Positions 1 to 4,895 of a DNA stretch of 12,137 nucleotides are shown piece by piece. The notes beneath the pieces are model-generated. The model was not told where the DNA came from. It was given only the letters and a program-made list of their open reading frames with translations, and made no database searches. The DNA comes from Negativicoccus succinicivorans (GTDB lineage Bacteria; Bacillota; Negativicutes; Veillonellales; Negativicoccaceae). How positions within the stretch are numbered: position 1 is the first letter of the stretch; each line of letters begins with the position of its first letter. The position numbers were made by a program, and so were the translations under genes. The stretch is from NCBI RefSeq assembly GCF_018373335.1, contig NZ_JAHAHH010000040.1, positions 1-12,137 on the forward strand. The letters are read 5' to 3'.

Positions 1-577
1 CGGTGCCCAGGTCGTAGTAGCGACCATGCCAAGCATTCCCGACGGGGATATGCAAATGTATGCGACCGAGCTGTTTCGACGCTGGGGCATCGGCGATAAA
101 TCAAAAAACAACGGGATTTTGCTCCTGGTCGTACCGTCGGCCAAGCAGGTGCGCATTGAAGTCGGTTACGGTTTGGAAGGCGCGCTCAATGATGCGAAAG
201 CGGGCGAGATTTTAGATCGGTACTTTATCCCGTATGCTAAGCAAAATCAATTCGAGCAGGGCATCTTGCAAACCTATGGCGCTTTGATCGGCGTGACGAT
301 GCAGGAATACGGCATCACGGAAAAAGATTTAGGCACACCGGGAAAGGTTGAAAAACCGGAACGGCAAAGTGGTTCCGTATGGCCGCTGGCGTTTCTGATC
401 GGGGTTCTGATGTTGGACGGTATCTTTAATCGCGGTCGTCTGACGCGTATCCTGCTGCTGATGTTTTTCTCGCGCGGCGGCGGGGGAGGTTTCGGCGGTG
501 GCGGCGGCTTCGGGGGCGGTTTCCGCGGTGGCGGAGGCGGCAGCTCCGGCGGTGGCGGTGCCGGCCGATCATGGTAA
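1..577 (+). CDS. TPM-domain membrane protein with Gly-rich tail (5' end outside window)
   Basis: The reading frame is open from the first bases of the window (GAQVVVATM...), so the ATG at 26 is an internal Met and the true start, probably with a signal peptide, lies upstream. The visible 191 codons match the TPM fold (PF04536; YgcG/TPM_phosphatase family): a V-V-V-A-T strand, then YATELFRRWGIGDKSKNNG and a hydrophobic strand ILLLVV, then R-I-E-V-G-Y-G-L-E-G, the family's most conserved stretch. After about 110 visible residues comes a hydrophobic segment (WPLAFLIGVLMLDGIF) and a second short one (RILLLMFF), likely membrane anchors. The last ~35 residues are almost pure Gly with a few Phe, Arg and Ser, ending GRSW. 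The domain would face the outside of the membrane. Family members are linked to envelope or membrane-protein maintenance, and some have weak phosphatase activity; the substrate here is unknown. The gene is often next to lemA, which could lie off the left edge (inference). Confidence 0.85.
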   Translation, partial: GAQVVVATMPSIPDGDMQMYATELFRRWGIGDKSKNNGILLLVVPSAKQVRIEVGYGLEGALNDAKAGEILDRYFIPYAKQNQFEQGILQTYGALIGVTMQEYGITEKDLGTPGKVEKPERQSGSVWPLAFLIGVLMLDGIFNRGRLTRILLLMFFSRGGGGGFGGGGGFGGGFRGGGGGSSGGGGAGRSW

Positions 578-581
578 GTTG

Positions 582-605
582 AGGCGGAGATCACTCCGCC
601 TTTTT
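582..605 (+). terminator. Intrinsic terminator after the TPM gene
   Basis: The arms GGCGGAG (583-589) and CTCCGCC (594-600) form a perfect 7-bp GC-rich stem with an ATCA loop, extended by an A-T pair. Five T follow (601-605). It begins 4 bases after the TPM stop codon and separates that gene from the yceD promoters. Confidence 0.85.
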
Positions 606-652
606 GATTGTAGTTGGAAAAATGATTTTGCGCAGTGACCGGGCCGCTTACG

Positions 653-681
653 TTTACATCACAGGTTTACTTTGTTAGAAT
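653..681 (+). promoter_or_regulatory. Distal sigma-A promoter of yceD-rpmF
   Basis: TTTACA (653-658) and TAGAAT (676-681) are separated by 17 bp, each one mismatch from the vegetative consensus. Transcription would start near 688, about 80 bases before the yceD ATG. It is the upstream member of a tandem pair. Confidence 0.55.
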
Positions 682-719
682 AGATGTAATTATATTCACG
701 TGGAAAAGTATCCTCTCAA

Positions 720-748
720 TTGACAATAAAGGGTGGAATCGCTATAAT
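720..748 (+). promoter_or_regulatory. Proximal consensus sigma-A promoter of yceD-rpmF
   Basis: A perfect TTGACA (720-725) and a perfect TATAAT (743-748) are separated by exactly 17 bp. Transcription would start at about 755, leaving a leader of only about 13 bases before the ATG at 768. The perfect match suggests strong constitutive transcription, as expected for an operon with a ribosomal protein gene. A TTG overlapping the -35 box is in frame with yceD but lies upstream of this start point. Confidence 0.85.
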
Positions 749-767
749 AAGAAAGTCGAGGTTCAGC

Positions 768-1274
768 ATGAAAGTATCCATTGATGCCGCCATCGCTCAT
801 CCCGGAGAACGTATTGCGTATGCGTTTACTTTGCCGCAGGAAGAATTTGCGGATGATCCGGAATTGAGAGGCTTATTGGCGCCCGTGGAAATCCGCGGTG
901 AATATTGGTATGATGGGGAACGCTTGCATTGGGAAGGGGAATTAACCACTCGCATGCAAGGCGTTTGTACACGTTGCTTGGATGAATTTGAACGGGAGAT
1001 CCGCGTGCCCGTTTATGAACGATTCGTCCGCGAACCGGAAAAAGATGCGGATGCACTTGGATACGACGGCCTGACCGTGGATGTACGATCTCTTGTTCGG
1101 GATACGTTGCTCATTGAGGAGCCGGTTCAAGTGCTGTGTCGGGAAGATTGCCAAGGTCTTTGTTCGCACTGCGGAACGAATTTGAATGAAGGATCTTGCG
1201 ATTGCAGCGATACGGAAATCGACCCTCGCTGGGCGGCTCTAGCTGCCTGGAAGCAAAGTAGCAGGAACGAGTAA
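768..1274 (+). CDS. yceD: YceD/DUF177 family protein
   Basis: This 168-residue DUF177 (PF02620) protein is usually encoded just before rpmF. The family is linked to 23S rRNA and large-subunit accumulation in bacteria and plastids; its exact role is not settled. The sequence has CTRC at residues 67-70 followed by LDEF, then a Cys cluster (C124, C128, C132, C135, C144, C146) suited to metal binding, and the family's C-terminal DPRWAAL. I chose the ATG at 768 because MKVSIDA is a normal family N-terminus and GAGG lies at 758-761. The frame can be extended to a TTG at 720, but that TTG is part of the -35 box of the proximal promoter. The stop is followed after 15 bases by rpmF, so the two genes form one operon. 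Confidence 0.92.
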   Translation: MKVSIDAAIAHPGERIAYAFTLPQEEFADDPELRGLLAPVEIRGEYWYDGERLHWEGELTTRMQGVCTRCLDEFEREIRVPVYERFVREPEKDADALGYDGLTVDVRSLVRDTLLIEEPVQVLCREDCQGLCSHCGTNLNEGSCDCSDTEIDPRWAALAAWKQSSRNE

Positions 1275-1289
1275 AGAGGAGGTGCAACC

Positions 1290-1466
1290 ATGGCAGTACC
1301 GAAGCGTAAAATGTCGAAAAGTCGTCGCGATCGTCGTCGCGCGAACTGGAAATTGACGGCCCCGGGCTTGATTGAATGTCCGCAGTGCCACGAGATGATC
1401 ATGCCGCACCGTGTGTGCAAATATTGTGGTCATTACAAAGGCAAAGCCGTAATGGATGTGCAGTAA
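1290..1466 (+). CDS. rpmF: 50S ribosomal protein L32
   Basis: This 58-residue protein begins MAVPKRKMSKSRRDRRRA, the classic L32 N-terminus, and continues with KLTAPGLIECPQC and CKYCGHYKGK. The two CxxC pairs (CPQC and CKYC) form the zinc site of the zinc-binding type of L32. It is a structural component of the large ribosomal subunit. A strong AGGAGGTG (1277-1284) sits 5 bases before the ATG. The gene is co-transcribed with yceD and ends in a terminator 7 bases after the stop. The fatty-acid genes (plsX, fabH) that often follow rpmF in Firmicutes and proteobacteria are not here. Confidence 0.97.
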   Translation: MAVPKRKMSKSRRDRRRANWKLTAPGLIECPQCHEMIMPHRVCKYCGHYKGKAVMDVQ

Positions 1467-1473
1467 GGACGAC

Positions 1474-1506
1474 AAAAAAGGAATGGAGACTTCCATTCCT
1501 TTTTTT
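1474..1506. terminator. Bidirectional terminator between rpmF and the TPR gene
   Basis: The arms GGAATGGA (1480-1487) and TCCATTCC (1492-1499) form a perfect 8-bp stem with a GACT loop. Six A (1474-1479) precede it and seven T (1500-1506) follow, so it has a U-tract on either strand. It serves the convergent rpmF (plus) and TPR lipoprotein (minus) transcripts. Confidence 0.88.
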
Positions 1507-1526
1507 ATACTGTCTCGTAAGACGGA

Positions 1527-2117
1527 TTATGAAATAAGTTTTTGAAAACGCGCGTTTTCATGAAATAAGCGGAAGTGCTCCTGCGAGCGCGCCGCATCGG
1601 CAACGGTCGGATCCGCCGCAATCGCGCGCTCTAAATAGGTAAGCGCCGGCTCTGTTTCACCGCGATCGGCGTAGATCGTCGCGATGCCGTACAATGTCCA
1701 AGCGTTTTTCGGTTCCTTTTTCAGCACGTTTTGGAAATGGGCGAAGGCGCCGTCAAGTTGTCCTTGTAACTTATAATACATGGCCCAATTATATTCGACG
1801 GCGGGTATTCCGGGCGCTAAATCGGAGGCGCGGGTCAGATCTTTTCGCGCTTCTTCGTAACGCTCAGCCAAGGCGCGCACCAAACCGCGATCGGCGTACG
1901 CGTGGTAATCCTGCGGGGCGGCTTTGATCGCTTCCGTAAATTGCGTTTCGGCAGCGGCGTAATCTCCCACCTGCATGCTTGTGACGCCTTCCCGCCAAGT
2001 GGTTGGAGGTTGCGGGGGGGTTTGCTCGGCGTTCGTCGCCGCGGGCGGTGCGGGCGGCGCTTCCTGTCCGCAGCCGCTCAGACAAAGACAAAGCAAGATG
2101 ACAAGCAGGTATGACAT
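1527..2117 (-). CDS. TPR-repeat lipoprotein
   Basis: This 196-residue protein has a short hydrophobic signal (LLVILLCLCL) ending in a lipobox LSGC. Cleavage before Cys16 would give a membrane-anchored lipoprotein. A Pro/Ala/Thr-rich linker (~20-40) follows, then about four tetratricopeptide helix pairs (~41-69, 72-103, 106-136, 139-170) with recognisable positions such as GDYAAAETQFTEAI, AYADRG, YGIATIYADRG and ALTYLERAIAADP. TPR proteins are protein-binding scaffolds; the partner is unknown and no catalytic motif is visible. An in-frame ATG at 2129 lies 4 codons upstream, but the only good ribosome binding site (GGAGG) sits between the two ATGs and is placed correctly for the one at 2117. 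The gene is convergent with rpmF and divergent from nhaA. Confidence 0.82.
   Translation of the reverse strand: MSYLLVILLCLCLSGCGQEAPPAPPAATNAEQTPPQPPTTWREGVTSMQVGDYAAAETQFTEAIKAAPQDYHAYADRGLVRALAERYEEARKDLTRASDLAPGIPAVEYNWAMYYKLQGQLDGAFAHFQNVLKKEPKNAWTLYGIATIYADRGETEPALTYLERAIAADPTVADAARSQEHFRLFHENARFQKLIS
1543..1560. repeat. 18-bp perfect palindrome within flanking direct repeats
   Basis: TGAAAACGCGCGTTTTCA is a perfect 18-bp palindrome inside the last codons of the TPR gene. A 10-bp direct repeat, ATGAAATAAG, lies on both sides (1529-1538 and 1560-1569). The right copy shares one base with the palindrome. It codes for the protein's end (LFHENARFQKLIS on the minus strand), so any role as a binding site is speculative. 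Confidence 0.6.
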
Positions 2118-2122
2118 AATTG

Positions 2123-2127
2123 CCTCC
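2123..2127 (-). promoter_or_regulatory. Ribosome binding site fixing the TPR gene start
   Basis: GGAGG on the minus strand lies 5 bases before the ATG at 2117. It overlaps the codons just after the alternative ATG at 2129, which has no purine-rich tract of its own upstream. It therefore supports the shorter start. Confidence 0.75.
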
Positions 2128-2138
2128 ATATAAAGATC

Positions 2139-2203
2139 TTATACAAAAAATATTTATACAAAATATAAAAGTTTATTTATATATAATTATACATGAGTTA
2201 TAC
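2139..2203. repeat. TTATAC direct repeats in the divergent spacer
   Basis: TTATAC occurs four times on the plus strand, at 2139-2144, 2154-2159, 2187-2192 and 2198-2203. The first two copies extend to TTATACAAAA and are 15 bp apart. The spacer is extremely AT-rich, so chance is a real alternative to operator sites or promoter parts for the two divergent genes. Confidence 0.4.
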
Positions 2204-2204
2204 T
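2176..2204 (+). promoter_or_regulatory. Possible nhaA promoter
   Basis: TTTATA (2176-2181) and TATACT (2199-2204) are 17 bp apart: a weak -35 with a good -10. A TATTAT at 2222-2227 is an alternative -10. The rest of the 2118-2271 spacer is AT-rich and shows no convincing terminator or gene. I could not pick one clear promoter for the minus-strand TPR gene from its many TATA-like stretches. Confidence 0.3.
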
Positions 2205-2271
2205 GGTACTGTGTCGGTACGTATTATGAATGATGCTGATACTCTGCCGGCGCGTAAAGGTGGTTGAGAGG

Positions 2272-3453
2272 ATGACGAGTTTAAAAAAGATTATTCAGGC
2301 GGATTCGTCGAGCGGGATTCTGCTGATGATAACATCCGCATTGGGACTGGCGATCGCGAATAGCGGGTTTGCGGTTTCCTATTTCAGCTTTTTGAGTCAG
2401 CCTTTCGGCGGTCTTACACCTTTACTTTGGATCAATGATTTGTTGATGGCATTTTTCTTTTTATATGTCGGTTTGGAAATTAAGCGTGAAATCTATGAGG
2501 GAGATTTGCGGGAACGTTCCGCACGCATGTTGCCGGGGATTGCCGCTTTCTGCGGCTTAGTCATTCCGTCAGCGATTTACCTCATCTTTAATCCGTTGGG
2601 AAGTGATACGGCGCACGGCTGGGCGATTCCGGCGGCGACCGATATCGCATTTGCATTAGGCGTTTTGGCACTGCTGGGGAAACGCGTGCCGCGTTCGCTT
2701 AAAATCTTCTTGACGGCGTTGGCGATTATTGATGATTTACTGGCGATTTTAATTATTGCATTTTTTTATACGAATGAAGTGGCATTCACCTATCTTTTGG
2801 TGGGTGCGGTTATAGTGGCGATGTTGCTCTTTTTGAATCGTCGCCAGGTGGGTAACGCCGTGCCGTATGCTATATTAGGTTCTATTTTATGGTATTGCTT
2901 CCTGCGTTCCGGCGTGCATGCCACGATTGCCGGCGTTGTTCTGGCCCTGACGATTCCGCTGACCGCGAAAACGAAATCCGGTGGCGTGATGCATATTCTC
3001 GACGCCTGGATGGGAGCATTGCATTTACCTGTGTTTTTCATCATCTTGCCGATCTTCGGATTCGCGAATGCCGGCGTATCTTTCAACGGTTTCCACTGGG
3101 GCGACCTTTTGGATCCGGTGGTGATCGGCATTACATTAGGCTTGTTCATCGGTAAACAGATCGGGGTCTTCGCCGCGGTTTACGGTTTGGTAAAAACGGG
3201 TTATGCGGGCATGCTTACCGGCGCTCGTTGGGAGCATGTGTACGGTTGTTCCATTTTGTGCGGGATTGGCTTTACCATGGGGCTTTTCGTCACGATGTTG
3301 GCGTTTGTCAATCCGGCGTTTCAGAATCAGGCTAAAATCGGTATATTTGCCGGATCGCTTCTCTCGGCTCTGGCCGGCTACGGTGTGTTGGCGCACGCCG
3401 CGCGTAAGACCGATCCGAGTGAGCACCGACCGACATTGGGCGGGCAGATGTAA
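2272..3453 (+). CDS. nhaA: Na+/H+ antiporter NhaA
   Basis: This 393-residue inner-membrane antiporter exchanges protons for Na+ (or Li+) and controls internal pH and sodium. The NhaA family shows along its whole length: SSSGILLM near the start, LLWINDLLMAFFFLYVGLEIKRE (52-74), GWAIPAATDIAFALGVLALLG (116-136) and ALAIIDDLLAI (149-159). The paired Asp154-Asp155 correspond to E. coli Asp163-Asp164, the ion site. SGVHATIAGV (213-222), FANAGVS (264-270), FIGKQIG (292-298; Lys of E. coli Lys300) and LCGIGFTMGLF follow. About 11-12 hydrophobic segments are present, and the length fits the family. I start it at the ATG at 2272, after AAAGGTGG (2256-2263) with 8 bases of spacing. The frame is open to an ATG at 2230, but those extra 14 residues are not family-like. 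Confidence 0.96.
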   Translation: MTSLKKIIQADSSSGILLMITSALGLAIANSGFAVSYFSFLSQPFGGLTPLLWINDLLMAFFFLYVGLEIKREIYEGDLRERSARMLPGIAAFCGLVIPSAIYLIFNPLGSDTAHGWAIPAATDIAFALGVLALLGKRVPRSLKIFLTALAIIDDLLAILIIAFFYTNEVAFTYLLVGAVIVAMLLFLNRRQVGNAVPYAILGSILWYCFLRSGVHATIAGVVLALTIPLTAKTKSGGVMHILDAWMGALHLPVFFIILPIFGFANAGVSFNGFHWGDLLDPVVIGITLGLFIGKQIGVFAAVYGLVKTGYAGMLTGARWEHVYGCSILCGIGFTMGLFVTMLAFVNPAFQNQAKIGIFAGSLLSALAGYGVLAHAARKTDPSEHRPTLGGQM

Positions 3454-3463
3454 CGGTTATAAT
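3436..3463 (+). promoter_or_regulatory. Possible tyrS promoter at the end of nhaA
   Basis: A perfect TATAAT (3458-3463) starts 5 bases after the nhaA stop. A partial -35, TTGGGC (3436-3441), lies 16 bp upstream within the last nhaA codons. Transcription would begin near 3470, leaving a leader of about 35 bases, too short for a T-box. Read-through from nhaA is also possible, since no terminator lies between the genes. Confidence 0.4.
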
Positions 3464-3504
3464 AGTACTTAGCAGTAGTTTAACAATGGTAGTGGAGGTA
3501 GCAG

Positions 3505-4707
3505 ATGAAATCGGTAGAAGAACAGTTAGCGCAAATGAGTTTCGGTGCGGCGGAAATTTTGCCGCTGGATGAATTACGTAAAAAATTGGAGCGTGCCGTC
3601 GCAACGAATACGCCGCTGCGGGTTAAATTGGGTTTGGATCCTTCCGCGCCGGATATTCACCTCGGACACACGGTAGTCTTGCGCAAACTCAAACAATTTC
3701 AAGACTTGGGACATCAGATCGTTTTGATTATCGGCGACTTTACCGGCCGTATCGGGGATCCGAGCGGCAAAAGCGCGGCGCGCAAACCGCTAACGGAAGA
3801 ACAGGTCTTGGCCAATGCGAAGACGTACGAAGATCAAATTTTCAAAATTTTAGATCGCGATAAAACCGAAGTTCATTTCAACAGCGAATGGCTCGGTAAA
3901 ATGAACTTTGCCGACGTTTTGACGCTCGCGGCGAAATATACGGTTGCCCGCATGTTGGAACGCGATGACTTCCAAAAACGTTATACCGAAGGGCGGCCGA
4001 TTTCGCTGCATGAATTTATGTACCCGCTGATGCAGGGTTACGACTCGATCGCGATCAAAGCGGATATCGAATTCGGCGGTACCGACCAGAAGTTTAACCT
4101 GATTGTCGGCCGCCATTTGCAAAGCGAAACCGGTATGGAGCCGCAGGTCGTTATCACGATGCCGCTCTTGGAAGGTTTGGACGGCGTACAGAAGATGAGC
4201 AAGAGCCTCGGCAACTACATCGGTATCGATGAAGAACCGACGGAAATGTACGGCAAAGCGATGTCGATTCCGGATGAATTGATGGCGCGCTACTTCATGT
4301 TGGTGACGGATATGCCGCGCGAAGAGCAGGAACAACTGGCGCAGGGTCTCAAAGACGGCAGCGTTCATCCGCGCGATGCCAAAATGCTGCTCGCCAAAAC
4401 GATTGTCGAGCTGTACCATGGCGCCGCGGCGGCCGAAGCGGCGGAACAGGAATTTGTCCGTGTTTTCCAGGAGCGCGATCTGCCGAGTGAGATCGAAGAG
4501 CTTTCGATTGATGCGGGTGAAGTCTGGTTGCCGCAATTGTTGAATGCGGCCGGTATGGTCTCGAGCAACAGTGAAGGCAAACGCATGATTCAACAGGGAT
4601 CCGTTCGCGTTAACGGCGAAAAGGTCACCGAAGAAAATTGCACATTACAAAACGATGATGTTTTGCAGGTCGGTAAGCGTAAATATCGTCGCATTCGTTT
4701 GGGTTGA
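3505..4707 (+). CDS. tyrS: Tyrosyl-tRNA synthetase (KMSKS type)
   Basis: This 400-residue class I aminoacyl-tRNA synthetase charges tRNA-Tyr in the cytoplasm. The Rossmann-fold catalytic core carries the HIGH motif as HLGH (52-55) in KLGLDPSAPDIHLGH, then GDFTGRIGDPSGK (77-89), FMYPLMQGYD (171-180), the tyrosine-site region FGGTDQKFN (190-198) and KMSKS (230-234). The C-terminal part (from ~335) is an S4 RNA-binding domain (GMVSSNSEGKRMIQQGSVRVNG). KMSKS, rather than the KFGKS of E. coli-type TyrS, places it in the second bacterial subgroup (TyrZ-like). GGAGG (3494-3498) lies 6 bases before the ATG. The gene follows nhaA by 51 bases and ends in its own terminator. Confidence 0.96.
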   Translation: MKSVEEQLAQMSFGAAEILPLDELRKKLERAVATNTPLRVKLGLDPSAPDIHLGHTVVLRKLKQFQDLGHQIVLIIGDFTGRIGDPSGKSAARKPLTEEQVLANAKTYEDQIFKILDRDKTEVHFNSEWLGKMNFADVLTLAAKYTVARMLERDDFQKRYTEGRPISLHEFMYPLMQGYDSIAIKADIEFGGTDQKFNLIVGRHLQSETGMEPQVVITMPLLEGLDGVQKMSKSLGNYIGIDEEPTEMYGKAMSIPDELMARYFMLVTDMPREEQEQLAQGLKDGSVHPRDAKMLLAKTIVELYHGAAAAEAAEQEFVRVFQERDLPSEIEELSIDAGEVWLPQLLNAAGMVSSNSEGKRMIQQGSVRVNGEKVTEENCTLQNDDVLQVGKRKYRRIRLG

Positions 4708-4717
4708 AACCGTCATT

Positions 4718-4744
4718 AAAAAGAGCTCGCAGGAGCTCTTTTTT
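4718..4744 (+). terminator. Intrinsic terminator of tyrS
   Basis: GAGCTC (4723-4728), loop GCAG, GAGCTC (4733-4738) form a stem lengthened by A5 (4718-4722) against T6 (4739-4744). It lies 10 bases after the tyrS stop. The A-tract also allows weak termination on the other strand. Confidence 0.85.
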
Positions 4745-4806
4745 GTATGCGAAAACAGGATAGCTGAGCGAACTTTATGCGAATCTTGAAAGTCGATCAA
4801 TAGTGC

Positions 4807-4835
4807 TTGACAGAAATTTAAATAGAATATACTAT
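4807..4835 (+). promoter_or_regulatory. ppsA promoter
   Basis: A perfect TTGACA lies at 4807-4812. The -10 at 17 bp is TACTAT (4830-4835); a closer match, TATACT (4828-4833), has a short 15-bp spacing. Transcription would start around 4840, leaving a leader of about 55 bases. Both -10 candidates fall inside the left arm of the inverted repeat at 4828-4860. The DNA between the tyrS terminator and this promoter shows only a TATGCGAA 8-mer twice (4746-4753, 4776-4783). Confidence 0.6.
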
Positions 4836-4860
4836 AAACTTGACTTTGATATATAGTATA
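4828..4860. promoter_or_regulatory. Inverted repeat over the ppsA promoter, probable repressor operator
   Basis: TATACTATA (4828-4836) and its exact reverse complement TATAGTATA (4852-4860) are separated by 15 bp. Arm centres are 24 bp apart, a little over two helical turns. The left arm covers the -10 and the right arm the early transcribed region, which suits repression. As I recall it, the Bacillus CcpN consensus is TRTGHYATAYW. The right arm read on the minus strand matches 10 of 11 positions and the left arm 9 of 11; both have A for the G. A CcpN-like gene lies directly downstream of ppsA, making it the leading candidate binder (inference). Confidence 0.6.
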
Positions 4861-4895
4861 CTCTTTTACTGTTCGGGTTTTGAAAGGAGAGCAAA

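Noticed and set aside
26..28. ATG at 26 as the start of the TPM gene
   Set aside because: The frame is open to the window edge, and the upstream residues (GAQVVVAT) are part of the conserved first TPM strand.
274..594. Pro-rich 106-residue frame opposite the TPM gene
   Set aside because: Its poly-proline run is just the complement of the Gly-rich tail, and it crosses the terminator.
2230..2271. Longer nhaA start at 2230
   Set aside because: No ribosome binding site is placed for it, and the extra residues (including CRRVK) do not look like an NhaA N-terminus. The ATG at 2272 has a good site.
3850..4593. 247-residue open frame on the minus strand inside tyrS
   Set aside because: Antisense shadow of tyrS with the same biased composition and no family resemblance.
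4840..4862. Second ppsA promoter (TTGACT with TATACT)
   Set aside because: The spacing is only 11 bp, too short for sigma-A. The TATACT is better explained as part of the right arm of the inverted repeat region.
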